Source: Candidatus Rokubacteria bacterium RIFCSPLOWO2_02_FULL_73_56 | Lineage (GTDB): Bacteria; Methylomirabilota; Methylomirabilia; Rokubacteriales; CSP1-6 | DNA length: 38,017 nucleotides | Reading direction: 5' to 3' | NCBI GenBank assembly: GCA_001788495.1 | Contig: MGCF01000185.1 | Location: 1-38,017, forward strand | Shown: piece by piece, positions 11,076 to 19,937 of the stretch | Layout: the number at the start of each line of letters is the position of its first letter | How positions within the stretch are numbered: position 1 is the stretch's first letter | The notes under the pieces: model-generated | Seen by the model: only the letters and a program-made list of their open reading frames with translations | Told to the model about the DNA's origin: nothing | Databases searched by the model: none | Program-made: the position numbers and the translations under genes

Positions 11076-12341
11076 CTAGCGCCAGCGCTCCACGAGGTAC
11101 GGCTTCGCGCGCTCGAAGGCGGCGCCCACCCGCTCGAGCGCCGCCTCGGTCGCCGCGGCGCTCGCCGCCTGCGTCGCGTTGACGAGGGCCGCCGTGCGCC
11201 CGAGGTAGAGCGGCACGAGGGAGCGGAGCAGGTGGTCGCCGTGCACGACCCCGAAGTGGTGGCCCAGGGCGAACTCGTACACGACGCGCGCCCAGACCGG
11301 GTCGGCAAACCGGTAGGCGGCCGCATCGCGCACCTCGAGGCTCAGCACGTCGCCGAGCGTCTCCGGCGTCAGGATGAGCTCCCAGATCTGGACGAGGTCG
11401 CGGACGCCGCGCCGGAAGGCGCCGACCAGGCGCTCGACGTCCACCGCCGTCGGGGCCGTCGCGAGCGGCGCGGCCTCGCCCAGCGCCGGCACCGGCTCGC
11501 TCCCCACGACGGCGAGCCAGAGGGGCTCGTACCGCTCCATGAGCGTGAACAGCGCGCCGAGCGACTGGGCGACCATCGTCGGCAGGTCGGTGGTGCGCGT
11601 GCGCGACTCCACGCGCCGCGGGCCGAGCCAGGCCTCGCGCAGGGCGAAGCCGTCGGCGATCGCGGTGCCGACGAGCCACAGCTCCAGCAGGTCGCGGCCG
11701 CTCGCGGGCCGGCCGGGCAGGGCCTGCGCGTGCTCGAGGAGCCGGAGCGACAGCGCGTACGCGCCGCCGAGTGGCTGGCGCAGGCGCCGGCCGAAGAGCG
11801 CCCGGACGAGCGGCGCGAGCAGGAGGTTCGTGATCGTGCCCTCGTACCGGTGCCGCGCGTACGCCGGCACGACCAGGTCGGCCTTCTCGTCCCACGCCGG
11901 ACGCACGAGGCGCTCGATCCACCCCGCGTCGATCGAGGGCACGTCGGCCTCCAGCACGACCAGGACGCGCGCGCCGACGCGCCGGGCCACGTCGAGCGTG
12001 AGCCGCAGCGCCGCGTCGCGGCCCGGCACGCCGTGGAACGGGACGGCCGCCCGCTCGCCGCTCGGCGCCTCGTGCCGCGTCAGGACGACGGGGACCCCGG
12101 ACTCGGCGAGCACCTCGGGCGTCCGGTCCAGCGACCCGGCGTCGCTGTTGATCACCAGCGCGGTGGCCTCGGGGAAGTGCGCGCGGAGGCCGGCCTGCAC
12201 CGCGGCGACGACGGCCGCCACGGTCGCCGCGTTGTTGTACGTGGGCAGGCCGACGGCGATCTCCCGCGGGCCCAGCGCGGCGAGCTGCTCGTCGAGGGCC
12301 GGCGGCGGCGCCGGCGCCGGAGTCTGGTCCGGATCCGTCAT
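11076..12341 (-). CDS. GT-A family glycosyltransferase, GT81/GT2-like, linked to treT
   Basis: The 421-residue cytoplasmic protein has a GT-A nucleotide-sugar fold: IAVGLPTYNNAATV near residue 30, VINSDAGSLDRTPEVL (where GpgS-type enzymes have the D-x-SxDxT element), an acidic metal site in VVLEADVPSIDAGW, then GGAYALSLRLLE. The layout resembles glucosyl-3-phosphoglycerate synthases and glucosyl- or mannosylglycerate synthases, so a compatible-solute glycosyltransferase is plausible, but the acceptor cannot be read. The C-terminal ~150 residues are mostly helical. The ATG at 12341 overlaps the treT stop as ATGA, tying it to trehalose synthesis. A polyprenyl-linked role is less likely because no membrane segment is visible. 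Confidence 0.75.
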   Translation of the reverse strand: MTDPDQTPAPAPPPALDEQLAALGPREIAVGLPTYNNAATVAAVVAAVQAGLRAHFPEATALVINSDAGSLDRTPEVLAESGVPVVLTRHEAPSGERAAVPFHGVPGRDAALRLTLDVARRVGARVLVVLEADVPSIDAGWIERLVRPAWDEKADLVVPAYARHRYEGTITNLLLAPLVRALFGRRLRQPLGGAYALSLRLLEHAQALPGRPASGRDLLELWLVGTAIADGFALREAWLGPRRVESRTRTTDLPTMVAQSLGALFTLMERYEPLWLAVVGSEPVPALGEAAPLATAPTAVDVERLVGAFRRGVRDLVQIWELILTPETLGDVLSLEVRDAAAYRFADPVWARVVYEFALGHHFGVVHGDHLLRSLVPLYLGRTAALVNATQAASAAATEAALERVGAAFERAKPYLVERWR

Positions 12342-13528
12342 GGCGCCAGGTGCACCATCAGGGCCAGGTAGTCGAGCAGGTGGCGCGTGATCAGGAACGC
12401 GCGGCGCGCGTGCTCGCGGCCCGCGGCGCCCATGCGCGGGATCTGCTCGCGGTTGTTCAGCAGGTGGCGGATACGGAAGGCGGCGCCTTCCACCGAGCGC
12501 ACGATGTAGCCGGTCACCTCGTGCAGGATCTGCTGGGCGACGCCGCCGGTCGCGCCGCCGATGACCGGCTTGCCCTTCCACATCGCCTCGGCCGGGCCGA
12601 GGTCGAATCCCTCGTGCACGGACTTCTGGAGCACGATCATGGCCGCGCGCTGCAGCGCGTTGAGCTGCACGTGCGCGTCGACCGGCAGCTCCAGGATCAG
12701 GATGTCCCGGTCCTCCTGGGCCGCGTCGCGCAGGTTCGCCAGGATCTCGAGGCTCTCGCCGTCGTCCTCCGCGGTCCCCGCGAGGACCAGGCGGACGTCG
12801 TGGTGCTTCTTGACGAGGCGGTAGGCGTTCACGACGCCGAGCGGGTCGTGGCCGCGCGTGAACGGGCCGACCTGGAGCAGGAGCGGCTTGTCCTGCGGCA
12901 CCCGGAGCGCCGCGAGGACCGTCTGCATCTCGCGCGGCGTGAGCTCCCGGTTCCTGTCCGACAGCGGGTCGATCGAGGGGTGCAGGATGAACGCGGGCAC
13001 GCCGAGCCGGTGGGCGTACTGCGGCAGCGAGAACACCGCCGCGTCGAACCGCTCGACGAGGGGCCGGAAGAACGCCCAGGCGCCGTGCTGCGCGCCCGAG
13101 CAGTCGAAGTGGCACCGCCAGATCCAGCGGCCGCCGGCGCGCGCCTCGACGAGGCTCGCGGGCGGGACGTCGTGGGCCAGGACCAGGTCGGCCTCGAGGT
13201 CGAGCTTCCGCGCGCTGACGCGGTTCATCGCGAGGTAGCGCTCGAGCCCGTCCTCGGTCAGCACCCGCTCGCCGCCCTCGAGCGCCGCCTGGAGCGCGCG
13301 CACGGTCGCGTAGTAGGCGGGATCGCCGCCGGTGATCTCCCAGCGCGTGTCGATGCCGAGGTCGCCGAGGATCGGGACGGTCGCGCGGAGCACCTCCGCG
13401 GAGCCGCCGCCGAGCCGGCTGCCGCTCACGTGGAGGAGCCGGCGCCCGCGGACGCGCTCGGCCAGGCGCTCGATGATGTCCACCGTGCCCTGCGGCGCCA
13501 CCTGCCGGTACTCGGCGATCCGGCTCAC
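12338..13528 (-). CDS. treT: Trehalose synthase TreT-like (GT4, NDP-glucose + glucose)
   Basis: GT4 glycosyltransferase of 396 residues. HVSGSRLGGGSAEVLRATVP at 33-52 matches the TreT nucleotide-binding start (N-S-T-x-x-GGGVAE in archaeal enzymes), followed by LGIDTRWEITGG. The second Rossmann lobe has LLLQVGPFTRGHDPLGVV and the EX7E-type donor site in VHEGFDLGPAEAMWKGKPV. TreT makes trehalose in one step from NDP-glucose and glucose. The GTG start at 13528 overlaps the DUF5752 stop as GTGA; the reading frame is open upstream but that region is treY/DUF5752 coding. Some substitutions (GSRL for NSTY) leave room for a related glucosyltransferase activity. Confidence 0.82.
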   Translation of the reverse strand: MSRIAEYRQVAPQGTVDIIERLAERVRGRRLLHVSGSRLGGGSAEVLRATVPILGDLGIDTRWEITGGDPAYYATVRALQAALEGGERVLTEDGLERYLAMNRVSARKLDLEADLVLAHDVPPASLVEARAGGRWIWRCHFDCSGAQHGAWAFFRPLVERFDAAVFSLPQYAHRLGVPAFILHPSIDPLSDRNRELTPREMQTVLAALRVPQDKPLLLQVGPFTRGHDPLGVVNAYRLVKKHHDVRLVLAGTAEDDGESLEILANLRDAAQEDRDILILELPVDAHVQLNALQRAAMIVLQKSVHEGFDLGPAEAMWKGKPVIGGATGGVAQQILHEVTGYIVRSVEGAAFRIRHLLNNREQIPRMGAAGREHARRAFLITRHLLDYLALMVHLAP

Positions 13529-14190
13529 TCGCCCTCCTCCTCGAGTGCTCCGTCCACGAGGTTCAGCAGCCGCCCGCGCACGCGCTCGAGCGTGGTCAGG
13601 TAGGCGTCGAGCCGCGCGATCCGGTCGGCGAGCGCCGGCAGGCCGAGGGAGGTGCGCAGCCACTCGGCGAAGTCGCTCGAGCCCCGCCCGCGTCGGGCCC
13701 GCGCGTGCACCATGTGCAGGTAGATCGCGCTCGCGTCCACCGCGGCGAGCCCGTCGCGGAACTCGCGCAGGCTGATCGCGCTCGGGCCGAGCGGCACCTC
13801 GACGAGTCGCGACTGCTGGAAGTGGAAGCCCCGGGCGAACGGCAGGCGCACCACCGCGCCGAGCCCGCGCAGGTGGCCGTCGATGATCAGCGCCAGCTCC
13901 TCGCGCAGGTCGTCGAGCGTCTCGACCGCGAACGGGTCCACCACGGCGAGGCGCTCGGCGAGCACCTGATCCCGCACCTCGACCGCGGCCCAGCGGGCGA
14001 AGTCGTTGCCCCAGGCGGTGGTGAACGGGCGGTGCCGCAGGAAGTAGCCGTGCGTGTGGAAGAAGATCGAGTCGATCGGCACCTCGCGGAGGCGATCGAG
14101 CAGCTCGCGCTCGTCGAGCGCGTGCACGTCGAGGGCCTGCCGCAGCTCGACGCAGCCGGTGAAGACGAACGGATTCGTGGCCGTGCGCAT
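13525..14190 (-). CDS. DUF5752-family protein (TreT-associated, function unknown)
   Basis: The 221-residue soluble protein begins MRTATNPFVFTGCVELRQAL. It contains IDSIFFHTHGYFLRHRPFTT, a conserved-looking HTH-Y-FLRHRPF block, then NDFARWAAVEVRDQVLAERL and IDGHLRGLG. I match this to DUF5752, a family I recall sitting beside TreT/GT4 genes; no activity is established to my knowledge. Histidine- and arginine-rich motifs suggest a phosphate- or sugar-handling or helper role for TreT, which is inference. The start ATG shares one base with the treY stop (TGATG) and the stop overlaps the treT GTG, so all three are coupled. The C-terminus ends in an acidic EEEGE tail. Confidence 0.72.
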   Translation of the reverse strand: MRTATNPFVFTGCVELRQALDVHALDERELLDRLREVPIDSIFFHTHGYFLRHRPFTTAWGNDFARWAAVEVRDQVLAERLAVVDPFAVETLDDLREELALIIDGHLRGLGAVVRLPFARGFHFQQSRLVEVPLGPSAISLREFRDGLAAVDASAIYLHMVHARARRGRGSSDFAEWLRTSLGLPALADRIARLDAYLTTLERVRGRLLNLVDGALEEEGE

Positions 14191-17162
14191 CAGCCCTCCC
14201 GCTCGAGCAGCGCCACCGGGAAGCTCGCCAGCGCGTCGGCGACGGGCAGCACACCGTCGCGCGCCTCGAGGCGCTCGTCGGTGAACGCGTTGCGGTACCG
14301 TCCGCCGAGCTCCGCCGGCACGACGAGGCGGGTGTCGTCGGGCCAGGACGCGCGGCCGAACGGCGGCTCGGCGGCGGGGCGCCGGGCCCAGAGGCGCGGC
14401 GCCAGCGCGAGCACGACCTCGGGGCCCCGCACCCGCGCGAAGGCGATGACGTGAGCCGCCAGGGGGCCGCGGACCTCGAGTGCGCGGTAGGCGCCCTCGC
14501 GGAACAGGGCGGCGCGGGCGCGGCGCAGCGCGAGCGCCTGGCGGACCACGTACAGCTTGACGCGCCCGTCCTCTTTCGCCTCCACGAGCTTGCGGGCGAG
14601 GGAGGCGAGGTCGCCGGTCTGCTCGATCTCGGCCGTGAGCGCCTCGAGCGTCCGGCGGCGGAGCGCGAAGTCGACCGGGCGCCGGTTGTCCGGGTCCACC
14701 AGGCTCAGATCCCACAGCTCGGTGCCCTGATAGAAGTCCGGCACACCGGGCACCGCGATCTTGAGGAGCGTCTGCGAGAGGGCGCTGGACATGCCCCACG
14801 CCGCGACGTCCCGCTGGAACGGCACGAAGTCGTCGAGGAACGGGTTGGGCGCCGAGCGGTCGAGGATCGCGGCGACGAAGCGCCGGACGGCCGCGTCGTA
14901 CTCGGGGCGCGGGTTGACCCAGCTCGCGTTCACCTTGGCCTCGCGGAGCGCCTTGTACACGAACCGCTGGATGCGCGCGACGAAGTCCCGGTACTCGTCG
15001 TCCGTCGGGCTGCCGAGGGGCCAGGCGCCGACCAGCGTCTGGTACAGGAGGTACTCCTCGTCCTCGGAGGGCGCCGGCTGCGTGCCGACGACGCCCCGGT
15101 GGCGGCGGTTCAGGCGGTGCCACGCGCGCACGTGCTGCCGCCACTCGCGGGGGATCTCGGACAGCACGGCGATCCGCACCCGCACGTCCTCGCTCCGCTT
15201 CGTGTCGTGGGTGGACGTCGCCGACAGCGAGCCGGGCCACCGCTCCTGGCGGAGCGCGTTGAGCTGGTGGAAGCGCTCGGGCGGCGTGCCGAAGCGCCCC
15301 GGGTCGCCCCCGACCTCGTTCAGCGAGACCAGGCGGTTGTAGCGGTAGAACGCCGTGTCCTCGACGCCCTTGGCCGTGATCGGGCCGGTGAGCTGCTGGA
15401 ACCTGCGCACGAACGCGAGCTGCGCCTGGCGCTCGGCCTCGCTCCGCCCGGCCGGGAACTCGAGGCAGAGCAGGTCGCGGACGAAGTCGAACACGAAGGC
15501 GCTCGTGCCCGGGTTGCGCCACGTCGCGAGCGCCACCGCCTGCTCGATGTAGCGGCGGTCGCGCTCGCTCACGCCGGCGGCCGCGTCGTCGATGTAGGTC
15601 CGGTAGACGGGAAAGCAGGCGATGATCTCGCGTAGCGCGGCCGTCAGGCTCCGGTCGGTGAAGTCCCGCGAGACGCGGTGCCGCTCGGAGAGCCGCGCGA
15701 GCCGGTGGCCGAGCATGCTGAGCTCGCTCGACATCGAGGTGTCCATGACGAGCTTCTTGGCCGCGTACACGACGTCGTCGAAGTGCGGCCGCGCGCCGAC
15801 GAACCGCGCCCAGGTGTCCTCGAGCGCGCGCGCGGCGGCGGGCGCGACGAAGAGCCCGTTGAGCGCCGCGAGCAGCTCGTAGCCCGTCGTGCCGTCCACC
15901 GGCCAGGGCGCGGGCAGGTCCTCCCCGGGCGCCAGGATCTTCTCGACCACGATGTAGAAGGGCCGCGCGCCCGCGCCGCGCGGCTCGGCCGCGAGCCGGC
16001 GCGCGTACTCCCCCTCGAGCGCCGCGCGCCCGGCCGCGTCGTCGCCCCGGGCGGGGCCGAGCGTGCGCTCGATCCAGCAGTGCCGCTGGAGCTCGGCGAG
16101 GTACTGCGCGGGGGCGTAGAGGCCGTCCGGGTGGTCGACGCGGAGCCCCGTCACCCAGCCCTCGCGGACGAGGCGGAAGATCAGCCGGTGGGCCGCGGCG
16201 AAGACCGCGGGCTCCTCCATCCGGATCGCGGCGAGGTCGTTGACGTCGAAGAAGCGCCGGTAGTTGATCTCGTCGGCCGCGACCTGCCAGAAGGCGAGGC
16301 GGTAGGCCTGCGCGCCGAGCAGCTCGTCGAGCAGGTCGAAGCTCGTCGGGTCGCCCCTGACGCCGTTGAACCGGCGGACGGCGGCCCCGACGTGGGCGGC
16401 CACCGTGGGTGACGCCGCGCAGAGGGCCGCGAGGCGCCGCTTGATGACCTGGCACTCGCGGTTGCGCTCCTCGAGCCGGGCCGGGTCGGTCTCGGTCTGC
16501 GGCGGCAGGTGGCCGAGCGCCGTGAGGATGCTCTGCAGCTCGAGCGCGTGCGGGTCGTCGGGGCCGAGCGCCGCGAGCGGCTCGTCGAGCCCGACGCGCA
16601 GCACCTGCGCATACGAGCGCGGGGCGACGGGCAGGAGCGTGTCGTGGTAGCGGACGAAGAACGCCCCCTCGCGGAACTCGAGCACGAGGTCCTGGTTCTC
16701 GAGGACCCGGCCGTACTGGTCGCCCAGGATCGGCAGCAGGACCTTGTTCTTCAGCTCCGGCTTGAGCGGGTCCCAGTCGATGTCGAAGTACGCCGCGTAG
16801 GGCGACGCGGGGCCGTTCTCCAGCGCGTCCATCCACCACGCGTTGCGGCTCCCCGCGATCCCCATGTGGTTCGGCACGACGTCGAGGATCTGGCCCATCC
16901 CGCGCGCGCGCAGCGCCTCGGCGAAGGCCGCGTAGTCCGTCTCGGTGCCGAGCGCCGGGCTGAGGCGCCCGTGGTCCGAGACGTCGTAGCCGTGCGAGTG
17001 CGCGGAGCTCGGCGCGAGCAGCGGCGACAGGTAGCAGTCCGTGATCCCGAGCGCGTCGAGGTACGGGACGACCTCGCGCGCGTCGGCGAACGTGAACGTC
17101 CGGTCGAGCTGCAGCCGGTACGTGGACCCCGGGATGCGCCGCGCCGCCTCGAGGCTATCCAT
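14190..17162 (-). CDS. treY: Maltooligosyltrehalose synthase TreY
   Basis: Converts the reducing-end alpha-1,4 bond of maltooligosaccharides or glycogen into alpha,alpha-1,1, the first step of the TreY/TreZ route. At 990 residues it is at the long end for the family. The start PGSTYRLQLDRTFTFADARE, then YLSPLLAPSSAHSHGYDVSD and ILDVVPNHMGI are classic TreY. Catalytic blocks are GLRVDHPDGLY (Asp), YIVVEKILAPGEDLP (Glu) and SATSTHDTKRSEDVRVR (Asp). PGVPDFYQGTELWDLSLVDP lies near the C-terminal end. The ATG at 17162 overlaps the treZ stop by 8 bases. The order treZ-treY with overlapping ends is common for this pathway. Confidence 0.96.
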   Translation of the reverse strand: MDSLEAARRIPGSTYRLQLDRTFTFADAREVVPYLDALGITDCYLSPLLAPSSAHSHGYDVSDHGRLSPALGTETDYAAFAEALRARGMGQILDVVPNHMGIAGSRNAWWMDALENGPASPYAAYFDIDWDPLKPELKNKVLLPILGDQYGRVLENQDLVLEFREGAFFVRYHDTLLPVAPRSYAQVLRVGLDEPLAALGPDDPHALELQSILTALGHLPPQTETDPARLEERNRECQVIKRRLAALCAASPTVAAHVGAAVRRFNGVRGDPTSFDLLDELLGAQAYRLAFWQVAADEINYRRFFDVNDLAAIRMEEPAVFAAAHRLIFRLVREGWVTGLRVDHPDGLYAPAQYLAELQRHCWIERTLGPARGDDAAGRAALEGEYARRLAAEPRGAGARPFYIVVEKILAPGEDLPAPWPVDGTTGYELLAALNGLFVAPAAARALEDTWARFVGARPHFDDVVYAAKKLVMDTSMSSELSMLGHRLARLSERHRVSRDFTDRSLTAALREIIACFPVYRTYIDDAAAGVSERDRRYIEQAVALATWRNPGTSAFVFDFVRDLLCLEFPAGRSEAERQAQLAFVRRFQQLTGPITAKGVEDTAFYRYNRLVSLNEVGGDPGRFGTPPERFHQLNALRQERWPGSLSATSTHDTKRSEDVRVRIAVLSEIPREWRQHVRAWHRLNRRHRGVVGTQPAPSEDEEYLLYQTLVGAWPLGSPTDDEYRDFVARIQRFVYKALREAKVNASWVNPRPEYDAAVRRFVAAILDRSAPNPFLDDFVPFQRDVAAWGMSSALSQTLLKIAVPGVPDFYQGTELWDLSLVDPDNRRPVDFALRRRTLEALTAEIEQTGDLASLARKLVEAKEDGRVKLYVVRQALALRRARAALFREGAYRALEVRGPLAAHVIAFARVRGPEVVLALAPRLWARRPAAEPPFGRASWPDDTRLVVPAELGGRYRNAFTDERLEARDGVLPVADALASFPVALLEREG

Positions 17163-18990
17163 CGGCCTGTTCCACCTGCTCCGTCAGATAGTACGCCACG
17201 TGCCACGGGCCGAGCAGGCCCGCGCCCGGGTCCCCCGTGCCCAGCGCGACCAGCCGGCGCCCCGCGGGGGCGCGCTCGGGCGCCGGGCCGGGGGCCGGGC
17301 CGAGATTCGCGACGAGCGCCAGCGTGGCGCCGGAGGCGAAGGTCCACTCCACGACGAGCCCGGCCTCGCCCGCGCGCACCGCCCGCGCCCCGGCGAGGCC
17401 GTGTCGCAGCAGCGGGACGAGCACGCGCTGCCGGAGGCGCAGGAGCCGGCGCGTCCAGGTCCACCAGTCCCGGTGGCCGGCGCGGGCGAGGGCGCCCCAG
17501 TCGAGCGTCGAGCGGAGCACGGTGGCCTCGTCCTGCGGGTCCGGAATGCGCGCGCGACTCGCGGGGTCCGCGAACGCGGGGAACCGCGCGAACTCGCGCC
17601 GGCGCCCCTCGGTGACGCGCGCCGCCAGGTCCGCGCCGAAGTCGCAGAAGAAGAGGAAGGGCTCGCGCGCGGCCCACTCCTGACCCATGAAGAGCAGGGG
17701 GGGTGCGGGCGCGAGGAGCACGAGCGCCGTCACCGCGCGGAGGGCCGCCGGCGGCGCCAGCTCGGTGAGCCGCTCCCCCAGGGCGCGGTTGCCCACCTGG
17801 TCGTGATTCTGCAGGAAGCCGACGAAGGCGGTGAGCGGCACGCCCGCCGTCGGCTCGCCGCGCGGGCGGTCGCGGTAGACGGAGCGCTCCCCCTGGTAGG
17901 CGAACCCCTCGGTGAGGCAGCGCGCGAGCGCGCCGACCGGGTCCGGGTAGTCCACGTAGTAGCCGTCCCGCTCGCCCGCGGCGAGCACGTGCAGCGCGTG
18001 GTGGAGGTCGTCGTTCCACTGCGCCGCGTAGAGCCGCCGGCCCGCCGGGTCCGGGCGGAGCCAGCGCGCCTCGTTGCGGTCGTTCTCGAGGACGAGGTGC
18101 ACGCGGCGGCGGCCCGCGAAGCGCGCGTGCACGGCGGCCGCGATCTCCTCGAGGATGTGCGGCGTCGAGTCGTCGTGGATCGCGTGCACCGCGTCGAGCC
18201 GGAGCCCGTCCATGTGGTACTCCTCGAGCCAGTAGAGCGCGTTCTCGCGGAAGAACGCGCGAACCTCCCGGCAGCCCTCGCCGTCGAAGTTGATCGCGTC
18301 GCCCCACGGGGTCGCGTGACGCGGGCTGAAGAAGGCGGGCGCGTAGGCGTGCAGGAAGTTCCCCTCCGGGCCGAAGTGGTTGTAGACGACGTCGAGGAAG
18401 ACCGCGAGCCGGCGCGCGTGACACGCCTGGACGAACGCTTTCAGATCCTCGGGACGCCCGTACCAGCCCTCGGGCGCGAACGGCAGCACGCCGTCGTACC
18501 CCCAGCCCCAGCGGCCGGGGAAGTCGGCGAGCGGCATCAGCTCGAGCGCGGTGACACCGAGGTCGGCGAGGTGATCGAGGCGGGCCGCGGCCGCCGCCAG
18601 CGTGCCCTCCGGCGTGAACGTGCCGAGGTGCAGCTCGTAGAAGACCAGGGTCTCCCACGCGCGGCCGCGCCAGGCCGCGTCGGTCCACTCGAACCGCCCG
18701 GGGTCCACGACCTCGCTGGGGCCGTGCACGTCCTCGGGCTGGAAGCGCGAGGCCGGGTCGGGGACGCGCAGCGTGCCGTCGATGCGATAGCGGTAGCGCG
18801 TGCCGCGGCCCGCGCGCTCGACCGTGGTCTCGAACCAGCCGTCGGCCTCGGGCCGGAGCGCGCGCGGGGCCTCGCCGGCGGCGTCGAGACAGAGCTCGAC
18901 CGTGGCCGCGCGGGGCGCCCAGAAGCGGAAGCGCACCCCGCCGCCCGGCAGCACCTCGGCGCCGAAGGGCATCGCGTGTCTGGATCTCAT
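17155..18990 (-). CDS. treZ: Malto-oligosyltrehalose trehalohydrolase TreZ
   Basis: Releases free trehalose from the maltooligosyltrehalose made by TreY. The 611 residues have a CBM48/E-set N-terminus (GVRFRFWAPRAATVELCL), then YELHLGTFTPEGTL and FLDVVYNHFGPEGNFL. Catalytic blocks are GLRLDAVHAIHDDS (Asp), HLVLENDRNEARWL (Glu) and FLQNHDQVGNRALG (Asp). A second ATG at 18972 (MPFGAEVLPGGG) also fits the family N-terminus, and neither has a clear Shine-Dalgarno, so the exact start is open. It is the first gene of the treZ-treY-DUF5752-treT-GT block, 170 bases downstream of otsB. Confidence 0.95.
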   Translation of the reverse strand: MRSRHAMPFGAEVLPGGGVRFRFWAPRAATVELCLDAAGEAPRALRPEADGWFETTVERAGRGTRYRYRIDGTLRVPDPASRFQPEDVHGPSEVVDPGRFEWTDAAWRGRAWETLVFYELHLGTFTPEGTLAAAAARLDHLADLGVTALELMPLADFPGRWGWGYDGVLPFAPEGWYGRPEDLKAFVQACHARRLAVFLDVVYNHFGPEGNFLHAYAPAFFSPRHATPWGDAINFDGEGCREVRAFFRENALYWLEEYHMDGLRLDAVHAIHDDSTPHILEEIAAAVHARFAGRRRVHLVLENDRNEARWLRPDPAGRRLYAAQWNDDLHHALHVLAAGERDGYYVDYPDPVGALARCLTEGFAYQGERSVYRDRPRGEPTAGVPLTAFVGFLQNHDQVGNRALGERLTELAPPAALRAVTALVLLAPAPPLLFMGQEWAAREPFLFFCDFGADLAARVTEGRRREFARFPAFADPASRARIPDPQDEATVLRSTLDWGALARAGHRDWWTWTRRLLRLRQRVLVPLLRHGLAGARAVRAGEAGLVVEWTFASGATLALVANLGPAPGPAPERAPAGRRLVALGTGDPGAGLLGPWHVAYYLTEQVEQADG

Positions 18991-19109
18991 GGAAAAGGCA
19001 CCCGCTGCACCGCAAGGCCGGTGCCAGCGCCCGGACGGCCCGACACGCCTCGAAAAGGCGCGGTCAGGCGGTCAGTTAGCGCCGGCGCGAGCACCGCGCG
19101 CGCGGCCGT

Positions 19110-19130
19110 GGGGCGACACGGTGTCGCCCC
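19110..19130. terminator. Perfect 10-bp hairpin between otsB and treZ
   Basis: GGGGCGACAC and GTGTCGCCCC pair perfectly around a single G. It lies 31 bases past the otsB stop on the transcribed strand. There is no T-run, so it may pause or end transcription with Rho, or protect the otsB 3' end. The rest of the 170-base gap (18991-19160) shows no gene; a weaker CGCCT/AGGCG hairpin sits near 19053-19067. I found no convincing treZ promoter. Confidence 0.5.
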
Positions 19131-19160
19131 CTCGACAGGGTGACGCCGCGCCGGCGCGTC

Positions 19161-19937
19161 TCACGCGAGCGCGCCGACGAGCCAGCGCAGGAGCCCGTGG
19201 ACCTCCCGCACCCCGCGCACGACGTGGCCGGCCGCCGTCGGCGCGGCGCCGACGCGCACCGTGACGGCGCGTCCCCGGAGCACGGTGAACGCCGCCTCGT
19301 CCGTCGTGTCGTCGCCGACGTAGAGCACGGTGGCGCGGCCGGGCAGCCTCGGCGCCAGGCGGCGGGCGATCCAGCGCGCCGCCCGGCCCTTGTCCCAGCC
19401 GACGCGCGGGACGAGGTCGAACACCTTGTGGCCCGCGACCACCGAGACACCCGGCTGCCGGCGCTGCACGCGCGCCACGGCCTCGCGCACCTCGCCGACC
19501 CGCGCCGCGGCCACGTGGCGGTAATGCAGGCTCACGGCGAGCCCCTTCCACTCGAGCCGGGCGCCGGGGATGCCCCGCACCGCGGCGGCCAGCAGCCGGC
19601 GCGCGGCGGCGACGCGCGCGCGCCGCGCCGCCGGGTGGCGGAAGGCGAGGCCGGCGCCGCCGATCTCGAGCCCGTGGCAGCCGCCGTAGACGACGCGCGG
19701 CACGCCGACCCGGCGCCGGACGTCCGCCAGCGCGCGGCCCGACAGGATCGCGAGCCGCACGCGCGGGTGGGCCGCGAGCGTCGCGAGCGTCGCCCGCACC
19801 GTCGGGGCGAGGCGGGCCGCGCGCGGCGAGCCGACGATGGGCGTCAGCGTCCCGTCGTAGTCCAGGATCGCGACGAGCGCGCGCCCGGACCCGAGCGCGC
19901 GCGCCAGGCGGGCGAGCAGGCGCGGCGGCAGGCTCAG
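19161..19937 (-). CDS. otsB: Trehalose-6-phosphate phosphatase OtsB
   Basis: HAD-superfamily phosphatase removing phosphate from trehalose-6-phosphate. Motif I is LDYDGTLTPI, motif II ILSGR, followed by YGGCHGLEI and LEWKGLAVSLHYR; motif III/IV is GWDKGRAARW with VLYVGDDTTDEAAF. No ATG, GTG or TTG lies in frame between the otsA stop and DYDGT. The CTG at 19937 overlaps the otsA TGA (CTGA), giving 258 residues, the normal size. The nearest ordinary alternative is a GTG at 20003, inside otsA, giving 280 residues. The start is therefore uncertain; the family assignment is not. It is coupled to otsA. Confidence 0.93.
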   Translation of the reverse strand: MSLPPRLLARLARALGSGRALVAILDYDGTLTPIVGSPRAARLAPTVRATLATLAAHPRVRLAILSGRALADVRRRVGVPRVVYGGCHGLEIGGAGLAFRHPAARRARVAAARRLLAAAVRGIPGARLEWKGLAVSLHYRHVAAARVGEVREAVARVQRRQPGVSVVAGHKVFDLVPRVGWDKGRAARWIARRLAPRLPGRATVLYVGDDTTDEAAFTVLRGRAVTVRVGAAPTAAGHVVRGVREVHGLLRWLVGALA

